From Streptococcus oricebi (GTDB lineage Bacteria > Bacillota > Bacilli > Lactobacillales > Streptococcaceae), in contig NZ_PRDG01000002.1 in the NCBI RefSeq assembly GCF_017883985.1, positions 372,001 through 436,000 on the forward strand: a DNA stretch of 64,000 nucleotides. Reading direction: 5' to 3'. Numbering within the stretch: the first letter of the stretch is position 1; each line of letters opens with the position of its first letter. Of this stretch, positions 34,381 through 43,498 are shown in pieces. A program made the translations under genes and the position numbers. The notes beneath the pieces were generated by a model. That model did not search any database. It saw nothing but the letters and a program-made list of their open reading frames with translations, and had not been told where the DNA came from.

Positions 34381-34408
34381 ATGCTTAGAATTGTCTCTAA
34401 GCATTTTA
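34381..34408 (+). terminator. Cassette-end hairpin 3
   Basis: ATGCTTAGA and TCTAAGCAT around a 6-nt loop, then TTTTAATTGAAAT as after hairpin 2. It closes the LXG locus. Confidence 0.8.
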
Positions 34409-34492
34409 ATTGAAATTTTTCACCCTCACATAGGTTATGGGCAAGCTAATATGTTCTGAACTCTGGGCGTGCTCGCCTATTTTTTTTGTTTC

Positions 34493-34501
34493 TGTTATAA
34501 T
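34493..34501 (+). promoter_or_regulatory. Extended -10 promoter giving a leaderless transcript
   Basis: TGT then TATAAT (34496-34501). The first in-frame ATG of the next gene is at 34508, 6 nt after the -10, so transcription should start at or next to the ATG. There is no Shine-Dalgarno sequence. Confidence 0.65.
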
Positions 34502-34507
34502 GTAACT

Positions 34508-36061
34508 ATGAACAAAGTCTATTCCTTTTTCTTTTCTTTTTTGCAAAAGTTGCTTTTGCTTTTAGTGATTCATTGGCTAGTGATTGCGATTTTTCATATA
34601 AATAATTTATTGCCTTCAGTGGGAGCTAGCCTCTTTTTCCTGGCCCTAGTCTTGCTTCTCTTTGTCTGTCGCAAGCAATTAAAAGGTTTTTATCAGTTCT
34701 TGATGCAGCATAAGCGAGCCTTAATGCTAGCAGCGATTATTTTTCAACTTGTCATGTTGCTGGCAGCTCAATTGCTGATTCGCAGAGATGCGGCAGTGGT
34801 TTTTACGGGGGCTTTTGGCTATCTCAAGGAAAGTTCTATTTCTAATTATTTGACCCGCAATCCCAATAATATGTTCCTCTTCTTATATGAACGTTTTTTC
34901 TTTAAGATTTTTGGTCCGTCTGGGCTTTGGATTATGCAGGCTCTCAATCTTTTCTATACAGATGTGACAGCCTGGATTTTGTATAAGGGGAGTTTGAAGT
35001 ACTTGGGACAAAAAACAGCTGATATGACCTTTTTCCTCTATCTGCTTTTACTGGGCTTTTCTCCTTATTTCTTCTCCATGTATACAGACATTTTACCCCT
35101 GCCCTTGATTGCGCTTCAGATTTTTCTGACTCTAGCTATTTTCCAAGAGAAGGAGACAAATAAAATTAGTCTCAAAACAGTGCTTTTGGCTCTTATCACT
35201 GGCCTAGCTAGTCTTATCAGGCCGACTGTTCTGATCCTTTTAATAGCCTTTTTTGGTCTTCTTTTTCTAAGAAAGGGGTTTAAGAAAGCCTTCTTAGTCC
35301 TAGGAGTCTTTAGTCTAGCTTTCGCTGCTAGTTATTTCAGTCTCAATCACTTGATTAAAAATCAAACTGAGATTCCTCTGGTCAAGGGAGAAGGACTAGC
35401 TAAGGGCCCCCTTCTCTTTATTGATTTAGGTTTGACCGATACGGGTCATAATCAAGAAGATATGAAGGAAGGCCTCTTGGCCTATGTGGAGCCTAGTCGG
35501 CGTGCTGACTACAATAACGGTATGTTTGCGCAGGAGAATATTATCAAGGACATCGAGCGTCGCTTGAGCGAGTTCACGCCTTGGACCTTCTTAGGGCATC
35601 TTTATTACAAGGAGTCCTTGACGGTGGCAGAAGGGACCTTGGGTTGGCTTTATCGCAGTGTTGAAAATGAGAAGACTCCTTATATCTCTCCTCTTTATGA
35701 CTGGACCAAGAGTCAAGCCTGGGCCCAGTTTATCAGAGATTACTTTCTCAATACGGATAAGAAGAGCTTTGCCTATTATGCCTTGGTCAAGCAGCTATTC
35801 TGGATTTTCCTAGCCTTTGATCTAGTTCTTGCCATGTGGAAGTTTCGGGCCGAGGATGAGGCCTTAAATCTCCTGGCCTTGGCGGTCTTTGGTGGTCTTC
35901 TCTTTCTCCAAATCTTTGAAGGCGGCAAGACCCGCTATCTAATTCAATTTTTGCCGCAAATAGTCCTCCTGGCTAGTCTAGGCCTAGGTCGCTATTCTTT
36001 TAGGGGTGAGAAAGTAAAGAAAATAATTGCTTGGAAAGGAAGAAAAAGTCAGCTCTCTTAA
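34508..36061 (+). CDS. Polytopic membrane protein, GT-C glycosyltransferase-like
   Basis: 517 residues from the ATG at 34508. About ten hydrophobic helices occupy the first 300 and the end; a polar extracellular domain lies at about 310-420. The layout, and the loop 'LLIRRDAAVVFTGAFGYLKE' after the second or third helix, resembles family 39/ArnT-type glycosyltransferases. The donor and acceptor are unknown. The in-frame ATG at 34469 lies before the promoter and is rejected. Confidence 0.7.
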   Translation: MNKVYSFFFSFLQKLLLLLVIHWLVIAIFHINNLLPSVGASLFFLALVLLLFVCRKQLKGFYQFLMQHKRALMLAAIIFQLVMLLAAQLLIRRDAAVVFTGAFGYLKESSISNYLTRNPNNMFLFLYERFFFKIFGPSGLWIMQALNLFYTDVTAWILYKGSLKYLGQKTADMTFFLYLLLLGFSPYFFSMYTDILPLPLIALQIFLTLAIFQEKETNKISLKTVLLALITGLASLIRPTVLILLIAFFGLLFLRKGFKKAFLVLGVFSLAFAASYFSLNHLIKNQTEIPLVKGEGLAKGPLLFIDLGLTDTGHNQEDMKEGLLAYVEPSRRADYNNGMFAQENIIKDIERRLSEFTPWTFLGHLYYKESLTVAEGTLGWLYRSVENEKTPYISPLYDWTKSQAWAQFIRDYFLNTDKKSFAYYALVKQLFWIFLAFDLVLAMWKFRAEDEALNLLALAVFGGLLFLQIFEGGKTRYLIQFLPQIVLLASLGLGRYSFRGEKVKKIIAWKGRKSQLS

Positions 36062-36127
36062 GGGTTTGGCTTTTGTCTCCCTTTCTTTTTTGTTATAATA
36101 AGGAAAGAAAAGCAAAGGAGCGAAGTC

Positions 36128-36883
36128 ATGACAAAAACAGTAGTTCCCCTGTATCCACCGCTTTACACGCTCAAAGCGATTGCCGACAATATTTGGATTG
36201 TGGACGGAGATATTATAGATATGAATGTTGGTCTCTTTTCCCTTCCTTTTTCAACGCGGATGACGGTCGTTCGGCTATCAGACGGCAAGCTCTGGTGCCA
36301 TTCGCCCTTGGCTCCTCATCAAGGGCTTTTTGAAAAACTTGATGCGCTGGGACAAGTGGCTCACTTGGTTTCGCCCAACAAGATTCACTATGCCTATATC
36401 GCTGCTTGGAAAAAGCGTTATCCAGATGCTCTTGCCTGGGCCAGTCCAGGTATAGAAAAGCGGGCGACTAGCCAAAATATAGCCACCGCTTTTGGCCGAG
36501 AATTGACAGAGTCAGCGCCTGGTGACTGGTCGGCTGACTTGGAACAGCTGACTTTTAAGGGCAGCAAGGTTGTGGAAGAAGTGGTCTTTTTTCACAGAGC
36601 GAGTTCGACCTTGATTTTAGCAGATTTGATTGAAAATTTTGAGACAGAAAAAATGACCAGTCCAATTAGGAAGCTTGTCTATAAAGCGGCAGGGATTTCT
36701 GACCCTAAGGGGAAAACGCCACTTGATTTTCGTTTGACTTTTACAGCTAATAAGGAAGTTGCGAGAAAGTCTTTGAGAAAAATATTAGCCTGGTAGCCGG
36801 ATAAAATTATTCTGGCACATGGACGCTGTTATTTGGAAAATGGCCAAGCGGAGTTGAAGCGGGCCTTTGCTTGGCTGGGCTAA
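36128..36883 (+). pseudogene. DUF4336 metallo-hydrolase-like protein interrupted by an amber codon
   Basis: The first 222 codons encode a DUF4336 protein: 'YPPLYTLKAIADNIWIVDGD', 'HSPLAPHQGLFEKLDALG' and 'LVSPNKIHYAYI' are typical of this MBL-fold-related family. A TAG (36794-36796) stops it, but the same frame goes on for 28 codons as 'PDKIILAHGRCYLENG ... KRAFAWLG', the usual family C terminus, to a TAA at 36881. A lysine codon AAG changed to TAG would explain it. TATAAT and 'AAAGGAG' precede the ATG. The lost end may be needed for activity. Confidence 0.8.
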
Positions 36884-36912
36884 AGGATTGTTAAAAAGAA
36901 AGAGAGGTCACA

Positions 36913-37566
36913 ATGCGACATTCAGCATGGCACGATTTGATTAAGCAGGAGTTGCCAGAGGGTTACTTTGCTAAAATCAATCATTTTTTGGATGATGTTT
37001 ACGGGTCGGCAACCATTTATCCGCCGCGGGACAAGGTTTTTAATGCCATTCAGACCACGGATTTGTCGGATGTCAAGGTGGTGATTTTGGGGCAAGACCC
37101 TTACCATGGCCCAAGGCAGGCTCAGGGTTTGAGTTTCTCGGTGCCAGATGATATCCCAGCCCCTCCTTCCTTGCAGAATATTCTAAAGGAGTTGGCTAGC
37201 GATCTAGGTCAGAAAGATTCCCACGATTTGACCCCCTGGGCTAAACAGGGAGTTCTCCTCTTGAATGCTAGCTTGACTGTACCTGCCGGCCAGGCCAATG
37301 CTCATGCAGGTCTTATTTGGGAGCCTTTTACAGATGCCATCATCAAGGTAGTCAATCAAAAGGATAGCCCTGTCGTCTTTATCCTCTGGGGTTCTTATGC
37401 TCGTAAGAAAAAGGCCTTGATTAGCAATCCCAAGCACTTGATTATCGAGTCGGCCCATCCCAGCCCCTTATCGGCCTATCGTGGATTTTTTGGTAGCAAG
37501 CCCTTTTCTCGTGCCAATGAATTTTTAGTCCAACAAGGTCTCGGTCCGATTGACTGGTTACAATAA
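36913..37566 (+). CDS. ung: Uracil-DNA glycosylase
   Basis: 217 residues. '[20 protein letters not shown]' carries the catalytic Asp, '[10 protein letters not shown]' the uracil-binding Asn region, and '[13 protein letters not shown]' the DNA-intercalation loop. It removes uracil from DNA in base-excision repair. 'AAAGAGAGG' precedes the ATG; mutX follows 9 bp later. Confidence 0.96.
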   Translation: MRHSAWHDLIKQELPEGYFAKINHFLDDVYGSATIYPPRDKVFNAIQTTDLSDVKVVILGQDPYHGPRQAQGLSFSVPDDIPAPPSLQNILKELASDLGQKDSHDLTPWAKQGVLLLNASLTVPAGQANAHAGLIWEPFTDAIIKVVNQKDSPVVFILWGSYARKKKALISNPKHLIIESAHPSPLSAYRGFFGSKPFSRANEFLVQQGLGPIDWLQ

Positions 37567-37575
37567 AGGAGAACT

Positions 37576-38040
37576 ATGGTTAAATTAGCAACGATTTGTT
37601 ATCTGGATAATGGCAAGGAGTTCCTCATGCTCCACCGCAATAAAAAGCCCAATGATGTCCATGCTGGTAAGTGGATTGGGGTCGGAGGCAAGCTAGAAAA
37701 AGGAGAGACACCCCAAGCCTGCGCTGCACGTGAGATTTTTGAGGAAACGGGCCTGCGGGCCAAACCTGTGCTCAAGGGAATTATCACCTTTCCAGAATTT
37801 ACACCTGGTCATGATTGGTACACCTATGTTTTTAAGGCTACCGACTTTGAGGGCCAGTTGATTGACTGCAATGAGGGAACTCTGGAGTGGGTTCCCTATG
37901 AGCAGGTCTTATCCAAGCCGACCTGGGAGGGGGACCATACCTTTGTCTCTTGGCTCTTGGAGGATAAACCTTTCTTTTCGGCTAGTTTCTCCTATCAGGG
38001 GGACCAGCTCTTGGACTATCATGTTGACTTTTATGAATAA
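37576..38040 (+). CDS. mutX: Nudix hydrolase, MutT/MutX 8-oxo-dGTP diphosphatase type
   Basis: 154 residues. The Nudix box '[20 protein letters not shown]' followed by TGL is complete. It is thought to destroy oxidised dGTP before incorporation. The pairing with ung (and pyrC next) is conserved in streptococci. 'AAAGGAG' precedes the ATG. Confidence 0.9.
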   Translation: MVKLATICYLDNGKEFLMLHRNKKPNDVHAGKWIGVGGKLEKGETPQACAAREIFEETGLRAKPVLKGIITFPEFTPGHDWYTYVFKATDFEGQLIDCNEGTLEWVPYEQVLSKPTWEGDHTFVSWLLEDKPFFSASFSYQGDQLLDYHVDFYE

Positions 38041-38051
38041 GGAGTGTCGCT

Positions 38052-39326
38052 ATGTTATTGATTAAAAATGGTCGGGTAATGGATCCTAAAACTGGATTGG
38101 ATCAGCTTTCAGATCTCTTGATTGAGGAGGGGAAGATTGTCAAAATTGCTCCTAATATTGAAAATGGGGAGGCCCAGGTTATCAATGCCCAGGGGCTGGT
38201 GGTTGCACCGGGGCTGGTAGATATTCATGTTCATTTTAGGGAGCCAGGTCAGACTCATAAGGAAGATATCCATACGGGCTCCTTGGCAGCGGCAGCGGGT
38301 GGCTTTACCACAGTCGTCATGATGGCCAATACCAATCCGACAATTTCGACCAAGGAGACCCTAAAAGAGGTCCTGGAGTCAGCTAGTCGGGAGAAGATTC
38401 ATGTCAAGTCAGTCGCTACCATTACTCAAAATTTTGACGGTCAAAATCTGACTGATTTCCCAGCCCTGCTAGAGGCAGGTGCAGTGGGTTTTTCTGACGA
38501 TGGAATTCCCTTGACTAGTGCCAAGGTACTACGCCAGGCCCTGGAATTGGCCCGAAAAAATCAAACCTTTATTAGCCTGCACGAGGAAGACCCTGAACTG
38601 AATGGCGTTTTAGGTTTTAACGAGCAGATTGCTAGGGAGCATTTTCATATTTGTGGGGCGACAGGAGTAGCCGAGTACAGTATGATTGCGCGTGATGTTA
38701 TGATTGCCTATGATTGTAAGGCCCATGTTCACATCCAGCACCTCTCTAAGGCAGAGAGTGTTCAGGTGGTCGAGTTTGCTCAAAAACTGGGGGCCCAGGT
38801 AACTGCAGAAGTGGCTCCCCAGCATTTTTCTAAGACCGAGTCTTTGCTTTTAACTCAAGGCAGCAAGGCAAAGATGAATCCGCCCCTGCGTCTAGAGTCC
38901 GATCGGTTAGCTGTTATTGAGGGGCTTAAGTCAGGAGTGATTTCAATTATTGCGACGGACCATGCCCCCCATCATGCTGACGAAAAAAATGTGGCTGACA
39001 TCACCCAGGCACCATCTGGTATGACCGGATTAGAAACTTCTCTTTCGCTCGGCTTGACCTATTTGGTAGAAACAGGGGACTTAAGCCTGATGCAATTATT
39101 GGAAAAAATGACCATCAATCCGGCCCAACTCTATGGTTTTGAGGCAGGATTCTTGGCAGAAGGCGGACCTGCAGATATCACTATCTTTGACCCTCAGGCG
39201 GATCGTCTAGTGTCTGACCATTTTGCCTCTAAGGCAGCCAATTCCCCCTTTATTGGTGAAAGTCTCAAGGGACAGGTTTGCTATACCATTTGCGATGGTC
39301 AAATCGTTTTCGCCTCTAAGGACTAA
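38052..39326 (+). CDS. pyrC: Dihydroorotase
   Basis: 424 residues. '[16 protein letters not shown]' holds the first metal ligands, '[11 protein letters not shown]' the next and '[13 protein letters not shown]' the catalytic Asp. It makes dihydroorotate, two steps before PyrE. 'AAGGAG' precedes the ATG. Its natural terminator has been split by the IS element. Confidence 0.95.
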   Translation: MLLIKNGRVMDPKTGLDQLSDLLIEEGKIVKIAPNIENGEAQVINAQGLVVAPGLVDIHVHFREPGQTHKEDIHTGSLAAAAGGFTTVVMMANTNPTISTKETLKEVLESASREKIHVKSVATITQNFDGQNLTDFPALLEAGAVGFSDDGIPLTSAKVLRQALELARKNQTFISLHEEDPELNGVLGFNEQIAREHFHICGATGVAEYSMIARDVMIAYDCKAHVHIQHLSKAESVQVVEFAQKLGAQVTAEVAPQHFSKTESLLLTQGSKAKMNPPLRLESDRLAVIEGLKSGVISIIATDHAPHHADEKNVADITQAPSGMTGLETSLSLGLTYLVETGDLSLMQLLEKMTINPAQLYGFEAGFLAEGGPADITIFDPQADRLVSDHFASKAANSPFIGESLKGQVCYTICDGQIVFASKD

Positions 39327-39337
39327 AAATTAGTCAA

Positions 39338-39361
39338 AAAGTCCAAGGACCGAACCCTTTT
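39338..39361 (+). terminator. 5' half of the split pyrC terminator
   Basis: TCCAAG (39342-39347) with an A run before it is the 5' arm. The matching CTTGGA and T run lie beyond the IS at 40797-40809. Removing the IS and one TTT restores a hairpin with a T tail. Confidence 0.7.
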
Positions 39362-39411
39362 TGAACCGCACCCCAAAAGTTAGACAGAAAATCTAACAGA
39401 AGGGGTGTTTT

Positions 39412-39930
39412 TTGATGAAATTAAGCTATGATGATAAAATTGAAATCTATCAGCTAAAATTAGCTGGCTGGTCTTGGTCAAGACTCGGTCAAAAATACGA
39501 TGTCCAGGTGTCTAATCTTCAATATATGGTCCGGCTAATGGATAAGCATGGACTAGAAAGTGTTCGTAAAGAAAAAAAGAAGTATTATCCTCCTGAATTG
39601 AAGAAACAAATCATGGACGATGTCTTACTTAAAGGTCGGTCTCAGCTAGAGGTTTCCATAGATTATGCTCTCCCAAACCGTGGGACGCTCTCCAATTGGC
39701 TGGCACAATACAAGAAAAACGGGTATACTATTGTTGAGAAACAAAAGGGAAGGCCACTAAAAATGGGACGGAAACCAAAGAAAAAATTAGAGGAAATGAC
39801 GGAGTTAGAGCGACTTCAATACGAAAATGAATATCTGAAAGCGGAGAATGCTGTCCTAAAAAAGCTGAGAGAATACCGGTTGAAGGACGAAGCAAGGCTC
39901 AAAGAGCAACAGAAATCATTCAGGGATTGA
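39412..39930 (+). CDS. IS150-like transposase OrfA
   Basis: 172 residues. Two N-terminal helix-turn-helix units (about 5-60 and 60-115) and a C-terminal leucine-zipper-like helix '[20 protein letters not shown]'. A slippery A-AAA-AAG at 39858-39864 is in the right phase; a -1 shift there enters the OrfB frame without a stop, to make OrfAB. Confidence 0.92.
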   Translation: MMKLSYDDKIEIYQLKLAGWSWSRLGQKYDVQVSNLQYMVRLMDKHGLESVRKEKKKYYPPELKKQIMDDVLLKGRSQLEVSIDYALPNRGTLSNWLAQYKKNGYTIVEKQKGRPLKMGRKPKKKLEEMTELERLQYENEYLKAENAVLKKLREYRLKDEARLKEQQKSFRD

Positions 39931-40763
39931 TTCCTGAATATTCGCTCTCCTTATTACTCGGTATTCTAAAATTGCCGCGTGCTACTTATTATTACCAACG
40001 AAAACGACTCTCTCAAAAAGATTCTAATAAAGAATTGAAAGAGTTGATGGTCACCATCTTCCATGAGCACAAGGGCAACTATGGCTATCGGCGCATTCAT
40101 CTAGAGTTAAAAAATCGAGGAGTCCATGTCAATCACAAGAAAGTCCAACGACTCATGAGAGAGCTTGATTTGAAAGCTGTGATGCGTCAACCTCGCAAGT
40201 ATAACTCCTACAAGGGTGACATCGGTAAGAAAGCAGACAACCTGATTCAGCGCCAGTTTGAGGGTTCCAAACCTTATGAGAAGTGTTATACAGATGTGAC
40301 GGAATTCTCTATCCCAACTAGTGATAAGAAACTCTACCTATCACCTGTTTTAGATGGATTCAACAGCGAGATTATTGCCTACAATATTTCTCAATCTCCT
40401 AATCTAGAGCAATTACATGATATGCTTGAGAAAGCCTTCCCTGCTGAGACTTACAAGGGGACTATTCTACATAGTGACCAAGGTTGGCAATACCAACACC
40501 AGAGCTATCACTACTTTCTAGAAATGCATGGCATGGTGCCGTCTATGTCTAGGAAGGGCAATAGCTTAGATAACGGCATGATGGAGTCTTTCTTTGGCAT
40601 TCTCAAGTCTGAGATGTTCTATGGTTATGAGAAGTCTTATCAGACACTGGATGAATTGGAAAAGGCTATTGAGGACTATATTGACTACTACAATAACAAA
40701 CGAATCAAAGAAAAATTAAAAGGACTTAGCCCTGTAGAATACAGAACTAAATCCATGCAATAA
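39927..40763 (+). CDS. IS150-like transposase OrfB (DDE integrase)
   Basis: 278 residues from a TTG that overlaps the OrfA stop. The rve core has 'CYTDVTEF' (first Asp), '[12 protein letters not shown]' (second Asp) and '[18 protein letters not shown]' (Glu). '[14 protein letters not shown]' is the HTH_21 region. No disruption is visible, so the element may still be active. Confidence 0.93.
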   Translation: MIPEYSLSLLLGILKLPRATYYYQRKRLSQKDSNKELKELMVTIFHEHKGNYGYRRIHLELKNRGVHVNHKKVQRLMRELDLKAVMRQPRKYNSYKGDIGKKADNLIQRQFEGSKPYEKCYTDVTEFSIPTSDKKLYLSPVLDGFNSEIIAYNISQSPNLEQLHDMLEKAFPAETYKGTILHSDQGWQYQHQSYHYFLEMHGMVPSMSRKGNSLDNGMMESFFGILKSEMFYGYEKSYQTLDELEKAIEDYIDYYNNKRIKEKLKGLSPVEYRTKSMQ

Positions 40764-40796
40764 TTATTTGTCCAACTTTTTGGGGTCAGTACATTT

Positions 40797-40810
40797 CTTG
40801 GATTTTTTTC
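40797..40810 (+). terminator. 3' half of the split pyrC terminator
   Basis: CTTGGA followed by seven T residues, complementary to the arm at 39342-39347 on the other side of the IS. Confidence 0.65.
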
Positions 40811-40821
40811 ATCTTTTTTAA

Positions 40822-40882
40822 TTGACACAGTGTCAGATAAGTGTTAAAATAAATCTTGTCAATTATTGCTGACAGTGTGTCA
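40822..40882 (+). promoter_or_regulatory. TetR-type operator and autoregulated promoter
   Basis: TTGACA (40822-40827), a 17-bp spacer, TAAAAT (40845-40850). A perfect 13-bp palindrome TGACACAGTGTCA (40823-40835) overlaps the -35. A near copy TGACAGTGTGTCA lies at 40870-40882. Two such sites around a promoter in front of a TetR gene imply self-repression. Confidence 0.82.
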
Positions 40883-40898
40883 AAGTGAAAGGAACGAA

Positions 40899-41549
40899 AT
40901 GAAAGAAGGAGAGACTACAGAGTTTAAGACGGAGAAGCGGGCCCAGGAAATTCTTGAAGCGACCAAGCAACTCTATCAAAGAGAGTCTTATCGGGACATC
41001 AATCTGAAAAAGATTAGTCAAGTCACCTCTTTTAGTCGCCCTTCTATCTATAATTACTTTCATAGTAAGGAGGAGATTTTTCTGACCCTGCTGACTTTGG
41101 AGTATGAGAATTGGGCCCAGGCTATCCTGGCTTTTAAGGACAAGTATGAGGGGAAAAAACTCAGTCGCTTGGACTTTGCTGACTTTCTGGCCCAAAGCTT
41201 GGAGGATCGACCGCTCATGCTCAAGCTCATTGCTAATAATATTGCTGACTTTGAAGAAAAGAGCCGGATGGAGTTGATTATTAGCTTTAAGCGAGCCTAT
41301 GCTCAAACCTTGTCAGCTGTCGAAAGTAGCCTAGCTACCCTCTTCCCTACTATATCCGCTCCTGAACGCCAAGTATTTATCTATGCTTTTTTCCCCTATC
41401 TCTTTGGCCTCCACGCCTATGCTGTTGGGACCAAAAAGCAGCGCCAGGCCCTAGAAGAGTTGCAGATAGACTATACTTTCTACTCAGTCTATGAGCTGGC
41501 TTTTCAACTCTTGAAAAAGCTACTAGAGATTAAAAAGGAGCAAGATTAG
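40899..41549 (+). CDS. TetR-family transcriptional regulator
   Basis: 216 residues from the ATG at 40899 (ribosome site AAAGGA). The N-terminal helix-turn-helix is 'EILEATKQLYQRESYRDINL' then 'ISQVTSFSRPSIYNYFHSKE'. The C-terminal part is helical and ligand-binding. It probably represses itself and the zinc alcohol dehydrogenase that follows. An upstream ATG at 40866 lies inside the operator and is rejected. Confidence 0.88.
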   Translation: MKEGETTEFKTEKRAQEILEATKQLYQRESYRDINLKKISQVTSFSRPSIYNYFHSKEEIFLTLLTLEYENWAQAILAFKDKYEGKKLSRLDFADFLAQSLEDRPLMLKLIANNIADFEEKSRMELIISFKRAYAQTLSAVESSLATLFPTISAPERQVFIYAFFPYLFGLHAYAVGTKKQRQALEELQIDYTFYSVYELAFQLLKKLLEIKKEQD

Positions 41550-41642
41550 CAGACTTATAAATGACCATTCCCTCAGCCTTCATTATAGGGAGTTCCCTAT
41601 GATTGACAGCAGTAAACTTACAGATGATAAAGGAGAAATTAG

Positions 41643-42689
41643 ATGAAATCAGCTGTTTATGTAAAGACCGGCCAAGTTGGCCTCAAAGAACTTGATATCC
41701 CTAAAGTCCAAGAAGCAGACGACGTGATTATACGAGTAGTCCGTTCTTGCGTCTGTGGATCAGACCTTTGGAAATACCGTAATGATAGTGAGGAAGTAGT
41801 TGGTACAGCCAACAGCGGTCATGAAATTATCGGTATTGTAGAAGAGGTCGGCCAGGCCATCAATACAGTCGTTCCAGGTGACTTTGTTATCGCACCATTC
41901 ACCCATGGTTGTGGTCATTGTGCAGCCTGTCGGGCTGGATTTGAGGCGGGCTGCCAATCCCATGACTCGTCTAGCAACTACTCTGGTGGCTATCAGGCCG
42001 AATATGTTCGCTATAGCCATGGAGATTGGGCCTTGATTAAGGTTCCTGGCCAACCAAGTGACTATTCAGAAGGCATGCTCAAATCGCTGCTTTCCTTATC
42101 CGATGTGATGCCAACGGGCTATCATGCAGCTAGAGTAGCAGATGTTAAAACTGGAGATACTGTTGCGGTTGTCGGTGATGGAGCGGTCGGACTTTGCGCA
42201 GTTATTGCTGCTAAACTCCGCGGTGCCAAGCGAATTATCATCATGAGCCGTCATGCTGACCGTCAAAAACTAGCCTTGGAATTTGGAGCGACAGATATTG
42301 TAGCCGAACGTGGAGATGAAGGAGTAGCCAAGGTTCTGGAGCTAACTGGCGGAACAGGGGTAGATGCAGCCCTTGAATGTGTCGGAACGCACTTATCGAC
42401 CGAAACAGCCATCAAGGTTTGCCGACCAGGTGCCCATATCGGCCGGGTAGGCCTGCCGCATACAGATGACATCAATATGGCTGACTACTTTGGTCTCAAC
42501 CTAATTTTCGCAGGAGGTCCTGCTTCAGTTACCACCTATGTCAAGGGAGGTCTCTTAGATGCTGTTCTTAAAGGCGAGATTAACCCAGGTAAGGTCTTTA
42601 CTTCCTCTTATAAGCTAGATGAGATTGACCAAGCTTATAAGGATATGGACCAGCGCAAGACAATTAAGTCTATCCTAGTAGTCGATTAA
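41643..42689 (+). CDS. Zinc-dependent alcohol dehydrogenase family protein
   Basis: 348 residues. Catalytic zinc ligands in 'SCVCGSDLW' and 'GHEIIGIVEEVG'; structural zinc cysteines in 'HGCGHCAACRAGFEAGC'; Rossmann motif 'VAVVGDGAVGLCAVIAA'. The substrate is unknown. 'AAAGGAG' precedes the ATG. An inverted repeat ATAGGGA-GT-TCCCTAT (41585-41600) lies 42 bp before the start. The gene is probably controlled by the TetR gene upstream. Confidence 0.9.
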   Translation: MKSAVYVKTGQVGLKELDIPKVQEADDVIIRVVRSCVCGSDLWKYRNDSEEVVGTANSGHEIIGIVEEVGQAINTVVPGDFVIAPFTHGCGHCAACRAGFEAGCQSHDSSSNYSGGYQAEYVRYSHGDWALIKVPGQPSDYSEGMLKSLLSLSDVMPTGYHAARVADVKTGDTVAVVGDGAVGLCAVIAAKLRGAKRIIIMSRHADRQKLALEFGATDIVAERGDEGVAKVLELTGGTGVDAALECVGTHLSTETAIKVCRPGAHIGRVGLPHTDDINMADYFGLNLIFAGGPASVTTYVKGGLLDAVLKGEINPGKVFTSSYKLDEIDQAYKDMDQRKTIKSILVVD

Positions 42690-42695
42690 AAAGAG

Positions 42696-42728
42696 AAACC
42701 AGTAAATTGATTTTTACTGGTTTTTCCT
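42696..42728 (+). terminator. Terminator after the alcohol dehydrogenase
   Basis: AAACCAGTAAA and TTTACTGGTTT around a short loop, followed by T residues. Confidence 0.88.
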
Positions 42729-42801
42729 TTAAAAAATCTGACAGCCTCTTCTTTTCGTGATAAAATAGAATCAAAATTTACTGACCTTAAGGAGGTTTTT
42801 T

Positions 42802-43281
42802 ATGCATATCTATTTTGCCAGTCCCTTATTTAGCGAGATGGAGCTAGCCTTTAATCGCCAGCTAGTTGAGCAAATTCGTAGTCGCTTTCCTCAAGTAGAG
42901 GTCTTTCTTCCTCAGGAGCAGGGGCAAATTAACGATAAAAATGCCTATGCCGATTCCAAGATGATTGCTAAGCTTGACACAGCAGCGGTCCTCAAAAGTG
43001 ACTTGTTAATTGCTATTTTAGATGGGCAAATTATTGACCCTGGCGTGGCTTCTGAAATCGGTGTGGCCTATCAGGCGGGAATCCCTATCCTGGCCCTTTA
43101 TAGTGATTCTCGCCAACAGGGTGCAGATAACCCCCAGAAACTTTCTGCCCTAAAAACAGTAGCTGAATCGCAATTTTCCTATGTCAACCTCTATACTGTT
43201 GGCCTGGTTAAGCTCAATGGCCAGGTTCTTTCAAGTTCCAGCCAACTACTAGAGGTCCTGGAAACCTATATTTCTCACTAA
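42802..43281 (+). CDS. Nucleoside 2-deoxyribosyltransferase
   Basis: 159 residues. 'MHIYFASPLFSEMELAFN' at the N terminus, 'DLLIAILDGQIIDPGVASEIGVAY' (catalytic Glu in the last block) and 'PILALYSDSRQQG' mark the family. It swaps bases between deoxynucleosides, which fits the salvage genes elsewhere in the window. 'AAGGAGG' precedes the ATG. Confidence 0.9.
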   Translation: MHIYFASPLFSEMELAFNRQLVEQIRSRFPQVEVFLPQEQGQINDKNAYADSKMIAKLDTAAVLKSDLLIAILDGQIIDPGVASEIGVAYQAGIPILALYSDSRQQGADNPQKLSALKTVAESQFSYVNLYTVGLVKLNGQVLSSSSQLLEVLETYISH

Positions 43282-43297
43282 AAATTCAAAAAAGAGG

Positions 43298-43327
43298 CCC
43301 CGTTTGATTATTCAAGCGGGGTTTCTT
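43298..43327 (+). terminator. Terminator after the deoxyribosyltransferase
   Basis: CCCCGTTTGA and TCAAGCGGGG (one G-U) with a short loop and a T-rich tail. Confidence 0.8.
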
Positions 43328-43498
43328 GCTGATTCATTAAAGAAAAACAAGATCCTTATTTTTTCCAGTTCCTGCTTAATAGACTCGGACCTTTTTCTTG
43401 TCTTTTGGCTGGAAAAAGCATAAAATAAAAGGACTTGTCTAAGGGAGGACTAAATGCAAATAATCCCTTATAAAATCAGTAAACCTTAAGGAGTGAAT

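Larger units (their letters stand above)
39362..40793 (+). mobile_element. IS3-family (IS150-like) insertion sequence
   Basis: The left end begins TGAACCGCACCCCAAAAG; the complement of the right end begins TGTACTGACCCCAAAAAG. These form imperfect inverted repeats with the TG...CA termini of the IS150 group. TTT flanks both sides, a plausible 3-bp target duplication. Two overlapping transposase frames are intact. Total about 1432 bp. Confidence 0.92.

Noticed and set aside
41603..41631. TTGACA-17-GATAAA as a separate promoter for the alcohol dehydrogenase
   Set aside because: The predicted start would lie after the ribosome site AAAGGAG, leaving no usable leader.
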